Assembly: GCA_947502405.1 (NCBI GenBank)
Contig: CANMZT010000019.1
Coordinates: forward strand, 1-56,873
Source of the DNA: an uncultured Algibacter sp.
Lineage (GTDB): Bacteria > Bacteroidota > Bacteroidia > Flavobacteriales > Flavobacteriaceae
Reading direction: 5' to 3'
Length of the DNA: 56,873 nucleotides
The notes below the pieces were generated by a model. That model had not been told where the DNA came from. It ran no database searches and was given only the letters and a program-made list of their open reading frames with translations. This document shows positions 9,701 to 18,900 of the stretch, one piece after another. Position 1 is the first letter of the stretch. Each line of letters opens with the position of its first letter. The position numbers and the translations under genes were made by a program.

Positions 9701-10766
9701 TTTGTTCATCACCTCTACCTTCAAAACTATAGCCATTTAATATATACAAATCTTCATCACCATCTAAATCAAAATCCGCAAAACGAGCACCCCAAGCCCA
9801 ACCTAATCCTATTAAATCAAACTCTGAGGCTTTATCTTCAAAGTTATTATTTCCGTTATTTACTAAAAGTGAATTTTCATCTATTCCGGTAATAAAAAAA
9901 TCAAAATCATTATCATTATCAAAATCATTAATAACAATAGCCATATCGTCTATTCCATTATCCAAACCATAGGTTGATGCTTGATCTGTAAAGGATATTC
10001 CATTCTGGTTTATATATAAATAATTAGATCGATCTAAATCGTTAGCTACAATAAGATCCATCCAACCGTCTTCATTGATATCAAAAGGAAAAGGTGTGTA
10101 TCCAAATCTACTTACTGGCTCTATCAATCCACTTTCTTCAGTAACATTTGTAAATGTATTATTACCATTATTCCTGTAAAATGTATTACCTGCACATCTA
10201 TTCCAATCACTAATGTATACATCTAAAAACCCATCGTTATTATAATCAAGCCATGATGCGCCAGTATTCACACAACCGTTTACTTCTGGTAGACCTGAAC
10301 TTTCTGTTATATCTAGAAACGTACCATTGCCTTGATTTAAAAACAGCTGGATTTTAAAAACATGTGTAAACAGTATATCTGGGAAACCATCATTATTTAT
10401 ATCTCCCCAAAACACACCTAATTTGTGTCCCGCTTGTGCCAGAGTAGTACTCGTTACATCATCTGAAGTTAATAGATTAGTTAAACCAGAGCTTTCTGTA
10501 ACATCTGTAAACGTACCATTATTATTATTTCTGAATAACTTGCTTTTTGATGCTTCCGAGGTATTATTTTCAATAGCATTAGCAACAACAAAAATATCTA
10601 AATCGTTATCACCATCATAATCAGCTACTGCAACACCATTATTCCTCTCTAAAACACCAACACCCACTACGTCTTCAACCCTTTGGAATGTTTGTCCATT
10701 GGTTAAGTTTACATTACCCATGAAAAGGATTAGTAGTATTGATATGTAAGTAAAAGAAATCTTCAT
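6741..10766 (-). CDS. Secreted FG-GAP/ASPIC protein fused to a vanadium-haloperoxidase-type (PAP2) domain, T9SS cargo
   Basis: 1341 residues. A signal peptide at 1-24 is followed by several FG-GAP/VCBS repeats (about 30-420) with DxDxDxDxD calcium loops such as DYDGDNDLDIF and DFDLDGDEDLY. An ASPIC/UnbV region lies near 435-510, and a CTDPDSCNFNP-type linker at 529-549. A C-terminal enzyme domain spans about 640-1255. All three vanadate/phosphate-binding motifs of the PAP2/vanadium haloperoxidase superfamily are present: K1047-x6-R1054-P, SGHS at 1155-1158, and R1220-x5-H1226-x3-D1230. A T9SS type A sorting domain closes the protein (about 1263-1341). It could be a haloperoxidase or a phosphatase; sequence alone does not decide. 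It is probably surface-exposed or released. Confidence 0.85.
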   Translation of the reverse strand: MKISFTYISILLILFMGNVNLTNGQTFQRVEDVVGVGVLERNNGVAVADYDGDNDLDIFVVANAIENNTSEASKSKLFRNNNNGTFTDVTESSGLTNLLTSDDVTSTTLAQAGHKLGVFWGDINNDGFPDILFTHVFKIQLFLNQGNGTFLDITESSGLPEVNGCVNTGASWLDYNNDGFLDVYISDWNRCAGNTFYRNNGNNTFTNVTEESGLIEPVSRFGYTPFPFDINEDGWMDLIVANDLDRSNYLYINQNGISFTDQASTYGLDNGIDDMAIVINDFDNDNDFDFFITGIDENSLLVNNGNNNFEDKASEFDLIGLGWAWGARFADFDLDGDEDLYILNGYSFEGRGDEQNRYYKNLIQEGQNTFQDESNTSGLAEITKSVEALDFDYDNDGDLDLFVTNGESKSFFYENKLLNFDESSTLKWFKVSLEGTTSNRSAIGTKLELSTSEGNIIRYFNGIGFLSQSMQPVHFGLPSNATISQLKISWPSGLEETLESPETNTFIKATEGNGYTVLNIQPSQKIYGCTDPDSCNFNPIATLDNGTCEYLTSKIIDGSDTSSFYKTETYTYPLEEGAIAIWEIEGGELLEGQNSETVTVRWHIEPEGRLLVREFNNSCLSKTVVKTVQLNAQNIPENTSIARIWNEALLEAIRNDFARPTVHARNLFHTSVAVYDAWAVYSKEARPYLIGNTVKGFSSELLSFTPLESIAESRKKAISYAAYRLLSHRFRMSPGAQETQERLDLIMEQLGYDLNFTDSNYTSGDARALGNYIAKILIAYGNQDGSREQSDYDNAFYQPINEALNPNLSDDFLSTNPNRWQPLSLNGFVDQSGNLIEGDIIDFLSPEWGAVNSFALTDNEKTIYNRDGNSYSVFHDPDTPPYLNENDRIASEAYKWGFSMVSIWQSHLDTSDNVFWDISPKAIGNIDFNNLPTSYEAHPNFYKFFEGGDISLGRNINPITQQPYQEQIVPRGDYARVLAEFWADGPDSETPPGHWFTILNYVNDNPLLERRFTGTGVTLSPLEWDVKSYFILGGAMHDAAIAAWSIKGWYDYIRPISAIRYMASRGQSSDVNAPNYNSEGIALIPDYIELVSENDPLSGINGEHINKIKLYTWKGHDFIGNTETDVAGVGWILAENWWPYQRPNFVTPPFAGYVSGHSTYSRAAAEVLTAITGSEFFPGGLGEFKAEKNKFLVFEEGPSVDVNLQWATYRDASDQCSLSRIWGGIHPPADDIPGRIIGKKVGIEAFNFAVPYFSTTEKDSSRLQVFPSPVLNSKITILNSDMEDRIFIFDMIGRQITPLNKIYNSNTNSIEMELPENLASGFYIVRKNGQSKIIVVKKGKV

Positions 10767-10779
10767 TCAAGCAATTACA

Positions 10780-10787
10780 CAAATATA
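10780..10787 (-). promoter_or_regulatory. -7 box TATATTTG for the 6741-10766 gene
   Basis: A perfect TAnnTTTG match on the minus strand 14 nt before the ATG at 10766. No convincing -33 element is seen. It is divergent from the promoter at 10891. Confidence 0.5.
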
Positions 10788-10890
10788 AAACATTGGTAGC
10801 AGATAGTCTTTCACTATTAAATAATGCGAAACTTGAAAAATTTAAAATATGTTAGCGTTTAATCATCAAAATTATTCGTTTATAAATCAA

Positions 10891-10898
10891 TAACTTTG
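10891..10898 (+). promoter_or_regulatory. -7 box TAACTTTG deciding the DUF2721 start
   Basis: A perfect TAnnTTTG match ending 15 nt before the ATG at 10914. It overlaps an in-frame TTG at 10896, so that TTG cannot be inside the message. This supports starting the gene at 10914. Confidence 0.55.
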
Positions 10899-10913
10899 TA
10901 TAAAATTCTTTTG

Positions 10914-11309
10914 ATGGAACAACTTACATTAACGACGCCTGCACTATTATTTTCTGCAATATCTTTAATCATGCTAGCTTACACAAATAGATTTATAGCC
11001 TATACATCTGCTATAAGGGATTTGTATGATAAATATCAAAAAAATCAGGACGATCGATTTTTTAAGCAGATTAAAAATATAAAACACCGCTTGTATCTTA
11101 CTAGATATATGCAGATTTTGGGCATTACTAGTTTACTTCTATGTGTGCTAACTATGTTTTTAATTTATATAAAACAAAACACAGTAGCCGTTTGGATTTT
11201 TGGATTAGCGCTAATTTTACTAATCGCCTCATTAGCCCTTTTAATTATTGAAATACAAATTTCTGCAAAAGCTTGGGAACACCATATTAGTGATATTGAT
11301 AAGAACTAA
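10914..11309 (+). CDS. DUF2721 family membrane protein
   Basis: 131 residues from the ATG chosen because a -7 box covers the upstream TTG. There are three membrane segments (about 5-25, 66-86 and 90-114). The family pattern is present: TPALLFSAISLIMLAYTNRF at the start, then a polar middle with KNIKHRLYLTRYMQ, then LLLCVLTMFLIY. DUF2721 proteins are small integral membrane proteins of unknown role. The gene is single, convergent with the sterol-desaturase gene (12-nt gap), and has no clear terminator. Confidence 0.8.
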   Translation: MEQLTLTTPALLFSAISLIMLAYTNRFIAYTSAIRDLYDKYQKNQDDRFFKQIKNIKHRLYLTRYMQILGITSLLLCVLTMFLIYIKQNTVAVWIFGLALILLIASLALLIIEIQISAKAWEHHISDIDKN

Positions 11310-11321
11310 CTTTTAAACTTT

Positions 11322-12158
11322 CTATACATCTTCAAAAGACGTTGGTTTTTGGTATTTCTGGAAAGGTTGTTTTAATAAATCTTTGATATTACTATTTTTT
11401 GCTTCATCAGGAAACACATCTACGCCATAGACTATTTTGTCGGTGTCTAATTCCATATAGGTTCCAAAGAGTCTATCCCAAACTGAAAATATATTTCCGT
11501 AATTAGAATCTGTATAAGGCATTTTATGATGGTGATGTACTTTATGCATATCTGGAGAAACTATCACATAACTTAAAAGCTTATCCACTTTTTTAGGCAG
11601 TTTAATATTTGCGTGATTAAATTGTGTTGCCACTACAGATAATGACTGATATAACAAAACAAGTGCTATGGGAGTACCGACGATAAAAATGCCCATAAGC
11701 GTAAACACATAACGTATTAAGCTCTCTAAAGGGTGATGCCTGTTTGCTGTTGTGGTATCAACCTTATGATCGGAATGATGAACTAAATGTACCATCCAAA
11801 GTGGTTTTACTTTATGCTCTATTAAATGCGGCAAATAAGCACCAATACAGTCAATTAAAAAAATACCAACTATTGCATATAACCAAACTGGCATTTCTGG
11901 TAACCAATTTAGAATACCAAAATTATTAGCCATAACCCAATCCGAAGATTTTAGAAATAAAAAAGCCAAAGGTAGATTAACCAAAATAGTGGTTAAGGTG
12001 AAGAAAATATTTGGAATGGCATGTTTCCATTTTTTGTAATTAAATCCTATTAACGGGATAACACCTTCAATTATCCAAAAGAATGTTAAACCACCAACGA
12101 TAATAAAAGCACGATGGTGTGAAGGAATGGTCTCAAAGTAATTTAAAATAGTTTCCAA
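11322..12158 (-). CDS. Sterol desaturase / fatty acid hydroxylase superfamily protein
   Basis: A 278-residue integral membrane di-iron oxygenase. The histidine clusters that bind two irons are complete: H111-LIE-H115, H124-LV-HH128, HH at 141-142 and HKVHHHH at 205-211, followed by the family end motif NIFSVWDRLFGTY near 222-234. Four or five hydrophobic segments surround them. It likely hydroxylates or desaturates a lipid chain; the substrate is unknown. It lies 23 nt after the YkgJ-like gene on the same strand, suggesting a two-gene operon. Confidence 0.87.
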   Translation of the reverse strand: METILNYFETIPSHHRAFIIVGGLTFFWIIEGVIPLIGFNYKKWKHAIPNIFFTLTTILVNLPLAFLFLKSSDWVMANNFGILNWLPEMPVWLYAIVGIFLIDCIGAYLPHLIEHKVKPLWMVHLVHHSDHKVDTTTANRHHPLESLIRYVFTLMGIFIVGTPIALVLLYQSLSVVATQFNHANIKLPKKVDKLLSYVIVSPDMHKVHHHHKMPYTDSNYGNIFSVWDRLFGTYMELDTDKIVYGVDVFPDEAKNSNIKDLLKQPFQKYQKPTSFEDV

Positions 12159-12181
12159 AATTATTTTTTGTTTTAAAGATA

Positions 12182-12673
12182 CTATTTTATTCTTTTTTTC
12201 ATGGCTTCAACAATATTAAAAGCAGCAGGACATATAGCTATATTTTTAAGTGTAAGGTTTGATATTTGCTGAAACTTTTTTCTATCGGTATGCGGAAACT
12301 CTCTACAAGCTTTTGGTCTTACATCGTAAATAGAGCAGTAATTATCTGCCCCTAAAAATGTACATGGTACGCTTTTTAAAACATAATCGTTTTCCTCATC
12401 TACTCTTAAATAGGTCTCAATAAATTTTTGAGATTTTATTCTAAAATGCTTCGCAATTCTATCCACATCTTTATCTGTAAATAATGGTCCAGTAGTTTTA
12501 CAACAGTTAGCACACTCTAAACAATCGGTTCTTTCAAATTCTTGATTATGCAATTCTTGCATCGTATAATCCAAATTTTTAGGCGGCTTTTTTTTAAGTT
12601 TTGCAAAGAACTTTTTGTTCTCGTTATGTTTATCTTTGGCGAGCTTTGGAAGATTATTTATGATGTTTTGCAT
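12182..12673 (-). CDS. YkgJ family cysteine cluster protein
   Basis: 163 residues. The metal-binding cysteine pattern of the YkgJ/Fe-S family is present: CLECANCC at 51-58, then C104, C113 (DNYCSIYDVRP) and C123 (KACREFPH). The family is thought to bind a zinc or iron-sulfur centre; the reaction is unknown. A basic Lys-rich stretch (about 11-33) precedes the domain. First gene of a probable pair with the membrane oxygenase. Confidence 0.85.
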   Translation of the reverse strand: MQNIINNLPKLAKDKHNENKKFFAKLKKKPPKNLDYTMQELHNQEFERTDCLECANCCKTTGPLFTDKDVDRIAKHFRIKSQKFIETYLRVDEENDYVLKSVPCTFLGADNYCSIYDVRPKACREFPHTDRKKFQQISNLTLKNIAICPAAFNIVEAMKKRIK

Positions 12674-12751
12674 GGTGTAAAAATAGTAACTTTAGTAATT
12701 ACGAGAGAAGAATGAACGAAGTAATCTTTAAAATTGAAACTAAAAACTAAC

Positions 12752-12785
12752 AGATTGCCACGACTTAAATAAGTCTCGCAATAAC
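12752..12785 (+). repeat. Hairpin module of dispersed repeat family C
   Basis: Pattern GATTGC...palindrome GACTTA-AA-TAAGTC (12762-12775)...GCAATAACA. It is a variant of the GATTCCC...GGGAATGACA modules found elsewhere in the window and lies directly before the methyltransferase start at 12791. Confidence 0.4.
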
Positions 12786-12790
12786 ATATT

Positions 12791-13489
12791 ATGAAAGACA
12801 TTTTTGGAAAGGCTTTATTAGATTACCACAACAAAAACTATACTGAAGATATCGTTACCTCAACAAATATTTCAGATGAAGATGTTTTACCACTTCCCTA
12901 TTTGTTTCGAGATTATAAAGACATGCCGAAGATTGAGCAAAAGGCTTTAGAGTGCTGTAAAGGTTCAATATTGGATGTTGGTTGCGGTTCTGGTAGCCAT
13001 AGTTTGTATTTACAAGAACATGGTTTTGAAGTAAAGGCTATTGATATCTCTGAGGGTGCTGTTAAAGTTGCTAAAGAACGTGGTGTTAAGCATACTGAAA
13101 TAAAATCGCTTTTAGATGAAACGGATACTTTTGATACCATTTTGCTATTGATGAATGGGACTGGTATTTTTCAAGAAATTATACAGGTATCTAAATATTT
13201 ATCGCATTTAAAAAGTCTTTTAAAATCTGGTGGACAAATTTTAATTGATTCGTCTGATATTAAATATATGTACGAAGATGAAGATGGTGGTTATTGGATG
13301 GATATGAATGCCGGTTACTATGGCGAACTGGACTACTTTTTATCTTATAAAGGCAAAAAAGAAATCCCTATAAAGTGGCTATATTTAGATTTTGAAACTT
13401 TAAAATTAGCTTGCGAAAGTGTTGGGTTACAATGTGAGTTGGCCTTAGAGGGTGAGCATTTTGATTATTTGGCAAGAATTACCTCTTAA
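12791..13489 (+). CDS. Class I SAM-dependent methyltransferase
   Basis: 232 residues. SAM-binding motif I is LDVGCGSGSH (61-70). Motif II (FEVKAIDIS) follows at about 79-87, and DTILLLMNGTGIF near 117-129 corresponds to motif IV. A later block SGGQILIDSSD matches post-motif strands. The substrate is unknown: the family contains many small-molecule methyltransferases and there is no fused targeting domain. Its 3' end overlaps the convergent unknown gene by 11 bp. Confidence 0.85.
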   Translation: MKDIFGKALLDYHNKNYTEDIVTSTNISDEDVLPLPYLFRDYKDMPKIEQKALECCKGSILDVGCGSGSHSLYLQEHGFEVKAIDISEGAVKVAKERGVKHTEIKSLLDETDTFDTILLLMNGTGIFQEIIQVSKYLSHLKSLLKSGGQILIDSSDIKYMYEDEDGGYWMDMNAGYYGELDYFLSYKGKKEIPIKWLYLDFETLKLACESVGLQCELALEGEHFDYLARITS

Positions 13490-13895
13490 TTCTATCTCTT
13501 GTAAAGACTCTTTTAGAATTTTTATTACCATAAATAAAGTTTGACTGATTTAAAACCAAAATTTGTTCAATTACAGTATAAGTTAAACTTTGTATTTCAA
13601 TAAAATAAGTCTGTTTTTTTAATGATATTTTAAAAACCTCATGATCATTAATAATGATGTCATTTTCTCTAGTTTTTTCAGCTTTGGGTGGTAAATTCAT
13701 TTCCCCTAATACTTCAATATAGCCTTTGTCTCCAGAAAAGCTAAATCTATAAACTACATTTTTAGAGTCGCCTTTTAATTTCCAATCACCTTTAATTAGA
13801 GATTTTACTTCTGAAATAGTTTTACAACATGCTAAGTTTTGTGATAAACTATTAAAAAAGGATAGCAAAAATATAGCGCAAAACAATCTTTTCAT
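13479..13895 (-). CDS. Secreted hypothetical protein, possibly lipocalin-like
   Basis: 138 residues. A signal peptide (about 1-18, FLLSFFNSLSQN) is followed by a short Cys pair (CC at 23-24). The rest is rich in beta-strand: GDWKLKGDSKNVVYRFSFSG followed by alternating strands and LTYTVIEQILVLNQSNFIYG. The WKLKG start and strand pattern resemble lipocalin-like proteins of Bacteroidota, but no family motif is decisive. It is probably periplasmic or attached to a membrane. It overlaps the 3' end of the convergent methyltransferase gene. Confidence 0.6.
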   Translation of the reverse strand: MKRLFCAIFLLSFFNSLSQNLACCKTISEVKSLIKGDWKLKGDSKNVVYRFSFSGDKGYIEVLGEMNLPPKAEKTRENDIIINDHEVFKISLKKQTYFIEIQSLTYTVIEQILVLNQSNFIYGNKNSKRVFTRDRIKR

Positions 13896-13993
13896 TCATT
13901 AGTTTTTAATGATTATAAATTTATTAATTATGTTAGTTAACTAAAGCAGACAAAATATAAATTTTATTTATAAAGCTGATTTTAGCACAAACT

Positions 13994-14088
13994 GCGTTAA
14001 GGATTGCAGAGGAAAGCCCACAGGTTTTGCGCCTTAGCGCAAAAGCGAGGACTTGCAACGGAAAGCCTGACCCTTTAGGGTAACGCCC
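13994..14088 (+). repeat. Dispersed repeat family A, copy 2
   Basis: GCGTTA and TAACGC ends. Two GGA-TTGCA-GGAAAGCC modules are separated by a perfect hairpin TTTTGCGC-CTTA-GCGCAAAA (14025-14044). It ends with ACCCT-TT-AGGGT next to TAACGC. It lies downstream of the barrel gene that ends at 14184. Confidence 0.65.
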
Positions 14089-14116
14089 TAAAAATTAAAC
14101 TCTATGAAATCTTCAT

Positions 14117-14176
14117 GAGATTCCCTCCTTCGCGGGAATGACAATAATGAGATCCTGAAACGAGTTTAGGATGACA
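14117..14176 (+). repeat. Two tandem family C hairpin modules
   Basis: First module: ATTCCC...GGGAATGACA (14117-14144). Second: GATCCT...AGGATGACA (14150-14176). Both end in ATGACA after a stem but use different stem sequences. They lie just past the stop of the barrel gene at 14184, where such hairpins could stop or protect the transcript. Confidence 0.5.
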
Positions 14177-14183
14177 CTTCGCG

Positions 14184-15911
14184 TCAAAAATCAAACTTAT
14201 AAGTAGCGCCAGCTAAAAACTGAATGCTTTGCACTGGGAAATTTTGCCATTTCTCGTAGGCTTTATTTACCATATTATTTGCTTTAGCAAACACAGAAAA
14301 TTGGTCGTTTATATGGTATCCAAGATGCGCATTGGCATCAAAATAACTATCTAAAGCTACTGTAAATGGAGATGTTATGGTTAACCCATCATTCAAGAAA
14401 AATTGGTCTTTACGCTCGCCTACATAAAAGAGGTTTGCTCCCATAAACCAGTGTTCATCCATTTGGTAATCTAAAAACAGAGAGCCTCTTAAGTCTGGTA
14501 AATTCCAAGCTTCTGCCTCATCATCTGTGTTGTATGTAAAATATTCTGCTTTAATACCAAGCTTAAAATTTCTATTTACATCTACATTAATCTCTCCGGC
14601 TACGCCAAAAGTATCCACATCGTCATACACAATACCAAATGAGTTCCCGTAGGTATAATCTTGACTGGTTAATGTAATTTCGTTATTTCTGAATAAGGCT
14701 TTGTTTCTATCTGCCAAATAACGACCGCTAATATTATAGCTCATATTACTTGATAATTTTCCTTTTAGCCCAACAAAAACATTGTATAACTGATCTGTTG
14801 GAGCAATGGATAAGGTTGGCGAAACAAATGGATTTTCTTTAGCAAAACCGTAATAAGAGTTTTGAATTAAATCTCCTTGAATACCTCCGTAAGCAATTAA
14901 AACATCGTTAACTAATCTGTAAGTTGCTGTTATGTTGGGGTAGATAAATATTTTGTTTTCACCTGCTTCTCGATCTCTTAAATAGTAGATTGAGGCACCT
15001 AAATCCAGCGTTAAATCATCCTGCTTCATTTGGTAGGTTGGCGACAAACCAACTTGAAAATTTCCATAATTTAGAGCATCATTGGACACATAATTTCTAT
15101 CGAAAGTTCCACCTATGTAATCGATTTTTATATCGGTTGAAATTTCAACATCATTAATTGGCACATCAACTTTAGCTTTAGCTATAAATCTATTTTCTCC
15201 AGAGCCTTGGTTATCACTAAAGCGTCTGAAAAAGAAACTTCCAGAATTGATATAAGTATCTTCAAATTCAATATCACCTCCAAAATGTGCATTAAAAAAG
15301 GAATGTCCAACTTCAATATTGTTAGCTTGTGCCTGAGCTAATTGTGTTTCTTCCACACCATACCAATTATACATTTGATGCTGAAAACCTGCCTCTACAT
15401 TCCAAGCTAAATCTCTTAACCTACTCGAGTAATTCAAATTGATTTTTGAGTTTGAAAAATTATCATTGAAAGACACCCCTTCAATACCACCTGCTGATGA
15501 ATGATGGCTAACATAGCCTCCAACACTTTCATTTCTTGAAATGGCATGATTTAAATATACTTCGCCTAAAATAGTGGTGTAACTACCCACACCTAAGGTT
15601 GCATAATTATCAAACAATTTAGCTGGCGCACGCTTTTCTACTACAGCAGCTTTTCCCTTTGCTGGTGTAAACGTTGATGCTACAGGAAAAGAAAAAATAT
15701 TATACTTAATCTCTTTTTTTGTTTCTGTAGCTTCATCATCTAAAGCAGGTACTTCCTTAACTTTAAACGCATCAGAAATTGTTGGTGTATATGGCTTAAC
15801 AACATCTATAACACCTGTGTTTATTGTATCGTTTTTAGTTCTTTGAGCGTAACTTAATGTTATGCTTAATAAAAGAATTCCTGTTGATATGATTTTGATT
15901 TGCTTACGCAT
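14184..15911 (-). CDS. Outer-membrane beta-barrel protein, TonB-receptor-like
   Basis: 575 residues. A signal peptide (1-22, ending SYAQ) is followed by a short periplasmic stretch with IDVVKPYTPTISDAFKV, then a long region of alternating amphipathic strands ending in aromatic KFDF, typical of an outer-membrane barrel. It resembles the barrel part of TonB-dependent receptors but lacks a recognisable plug domain and is shorter than a usual receptor (700 or more residues). It lies 73 nt downstream of the long TPR gene; the pair is probably an operon acting together in the envelope. Ligand unknown. Confidence 0.7.
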   Translation of the reverse strand: MRKQIKIISTGILLLSITLSYAQRTKNDTINTGVIDVVKPYTPTISDAFKVKEVPALDDEATETKKEIKYNIFSFPVASTFTPAKGKAAVVEKRAPAKLFDNYATLGVGSYTTILGEVYLNHAISRNESVGGYVSHHSSAGGIEGVSFNDNFSNSKINLNYSSRLRDLAWNVEAGFQHQMYNWYGVEETQLAQAQANNIEVGHSFFNAHFGGDIEFEDTYINSGSFFFRRFSDNQGSGENRFIAKAKVDVPINDVEISTDIKIDYIGGTFDRNYVSNDALNYGNFQVGLSPTYQMKQDDLTLDLGASIYYLRDREAGENKIFIYPNITATYRLVNDVLIAYGGIQGDLIQNSYYGFAKENPFVSPTLSIAPTDQLYNVFVGLKGKLSSNMSYNISGRYLADRNKALFRNNEITLTSQDYTYGNSFGIVYDDVDTFGVAGEINVDVNRNFKLGIKAEYFTYNTDDEAEAWNLPDLRGSLFLDYQMDEHWFMGANLFYVGERKDQFFLNDGLTITSPFTVALDSYFDANAHLGYHINDQFSVFAKANNMVNKAYEKWQNFPVQSIQFLAGATYKFDF

Positions 15912-15942
15912 TCTTATATTTTTTTGATTTATGATTGATGAT

Positions 15943-15972
15943 GAGATGCCTCGACTGTGCTGAGCATGACAA
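15943..15972 (+). repeat. Family C hairpin module between TPR and barrel genes
   Basis: GAGATGCC...GCATGACA: the same GAGAT-stem-stem-ATGACA layout as other family C modules with its own stem sequence. It sits inside the intergenic space of the presumed operon. Confidence 0.4.
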
Positions 15973-15984
15973 TATAACTTCTAT

Positions 15985-18900
15985 TTAATCTTCTGAAACT
16001 ATTGATGAATTTGTTTTAGCCTCTTCTCTTTTAATTTTCCTGAGTTCTGTTTTTGCTTCGGAAACTACATCTTCAAATTCTGGAAAATTTTGAATAACAC
16101 TTTCTAAAATATATGTGGCTTGAAACGCATCATCTAAAGCATAATAATTCTTAGCCATTAGCACCAACCCTTTTGCACTATAGTACTTATATCCAGAAAA
16201 ATCTTTTGCTAATTTCTGTACTGATGCATTAGAGCCTTTATAATTTGCTTCCTTATTTTTAAAATAGGCATTAAAGTATAAAGCTTCAGCTGCTGTTTCG
16301 CCTGTAGCAACACGCTCAACTTTTGCATAAGCAGACTTCGCTTTAGTTTCATCTCCTGTTTTCATAGCAGAACGCGCAATGATAATATGGGCATCACCCT
16401 TAATTTTATTATCAATCTTTGAACTGTTTAATACTTTTTCAGCATAAGCTACTGCATTATCATAATTTTCTAATTGATAATTAGCCTTCATCAAATTAGA
16501 CTGCGCAAATACAATATTCTGCGGGTAGTTTGCTTCCTCCTCTAAACGTTTTAAAATTGGGATGGCTTTATTCCAGCTTTTACTTTCTAAATAAAACTGT
16601 GATAAACGCGATAAAGCCTCTTCTGTAAACTCGCTTTGGCTTGCATCTACAACATATTTATAGTGTGGTGCAGCATTTTCCAACAGATCTTTCTTGTAAT
16701 ACATTTGAGCCAAATAAAAATGTGATTGTAATGCATGAATTCCATTAGGGAACTGATTTAAATACCCATTAAATTGCCTAATGGCTTTATCTGTATTATT
16801 TTCTAGATACTGCTTTTCTGCTGCTTCGTAAGTGGTATTATCTAAATCGGCATCTGTTACCTCAACATAATCTAATTGTTTAACCCAATTGGCATACGCA
16901 TCTACTTGACCTAAATCAATGTAAATTAATCGTGCTGTTGATACAGCCTGAACCGCTTCTGGTGTACCTGGGTAATCGCCAGCCACCTTCTTAAATTTAG
17001 TTAAGGCACGTTCGTTTTCACTTCCATTATAATACACCAAACCTTGACGTAATAAGGATTTTGGTACGAAAGAACTCATTCTGTATTCACTATTTAACTG
17101 ATTATAAGCTTTCATAGCCTTATCAGTTTCATTGGCTTTTACTAGTGAATTTCCAAGCTCATACAAAGCATCATCTCTTAATTTTGATTTTGAATATTGG
17201 CTTATAAACTGTTCTAATTCTTTTATTTTCTTTGAAGTATTACCAGCGTAACCTACACTAATTGCCTTTTGAAATGCTGGATAATCAGAATCGATTTCAT
17301 TTAGTTGGATTGCCTTTTCGTAAGCTGTAATAGCACTTTGGTATTGACTTGAAACAAAATGACCATCGCCTAAACGTAAGTAGGCATCATTAAGCCTCAC
17401 TTTATCTTCTTTTTTATTTGAAATAAATCTATTAAAATACGCTGTAGCTTTCCCGTAGTTTTTAAGTTTGAAATAGGTGTAAGCAACATTATAGTTTATA
17501 TTTTCAATTTCAGGTGTGTTTGAAGCTTCATTCATTTGCTGAAACTGCTTAAAACCAACTAAGGCATCATCATAATTGGTTAAGTTATAATCGGCTTCTG
17601 CTTTCCAAAAGGTTGCTCTCGATGTATATTTGGGTTCTAGTGATTCTTTTAATGAAGCATCAAAAAGCGCCTCTGCTTCTTGATAATCACCTTCATTATA
17701 TAATTCTAAACCTCTATAAAAAGCTACTTTTTGATAAGCTACTTTATTTTCAAAGCTCTTTTTATTCTCTAATAATTTTAAAGCTTCTTTATAATTTTTT
17801 GAAGTAATATATGAATCTATCAAAAGAGTTTCAATTTCCTCCTTATAAGGTGTTTCCGGATATTTTTCAAGGTAGCCCGCTAATACTTGTGGTGCCGATT
17901 GATACGGGTTTCCAATTTCATAACTAATCTTAGCATAATTCAACCATGCATCTTCTTGAATTTTTAAATCAAAACCCATTTGAGAAGCATTTCTAAAGGC
18001 ATTTAAAGCCTCTTGTTTTTTGTTTAAATTAATATAACTCTCTCCTAAATGATAATAGGCATTTTGAGCAATAGCATTGGTCCCTCCCACTATTTTATTA
18101 AACTCTGAAATCGCATTTTCAAAATCTTTTTGCTTGTAATACGCATACCCTAATTGGTAAAAATCTGTATTATTCCATTTACCTCTTTTACCTTTATATG
18201 CTTTTAAAAAAGGAATAGCTTCAGCATACTGTTCTAGATTAAAATAACTTTCTCCAATGATTTTTGAAAGCTCTGAAACTTCAGCTTCATCACTAGAGCC
18301 TAGTCTTTCCTTTGCAAGCTGAATAGCGTTTTCAAACTTTCCTAATTTAAAATTTAAATCAGCTTGATAATACGATAGTTTTTCTTTGTAACGTTCTTGA
18401 TCGTTAACTTGCTCAAAGTATTCATTAGCCTTGTCATAATCATCACCTTCATAAGCCATAAAGCCAATATAATATTTAGCTTGTGAGCCAAATTCTTGAG
18501 AGCTTTCTACGCGACTTAAATACTTTTTTGCCGTTTTATAATTTTTAGTTGTAAACGCTGTGTAACCATAATTGAAGTAAAACTTTTCACGCTCTTTTTT
18601 CGCCAAAGCGTTTTCATCTACTTTCTTATACCATTTACTGGCATACGCATATTTTGAGTTCTCGAAGTAGTAATCTGCAACGTCTATAAAAGCCGTATTT
18701 CGTTTTGTACTTGTTGGATATTCTTTTACAAAATTCTCAATTAATTGGTCTGCGTTTTGCTGATTTAAACGCACAGCGCAATTGGCTATATAATAGGTGC
18801 AATTAGACTGTAAAATAGTTTCGTTAGCAGTCTTTTTTACATTACTAAACATAGATTGCGCTGCTCGATATTGCTGATTATTATAAAGCGACAACGCTTT

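Noticed and set aside
10896-10913. TTG start for the DUF2721 protein
   Set aside because: The TTG overlaps the -7 promoter box TAACTTTG, so it is upstream of the transcript start.
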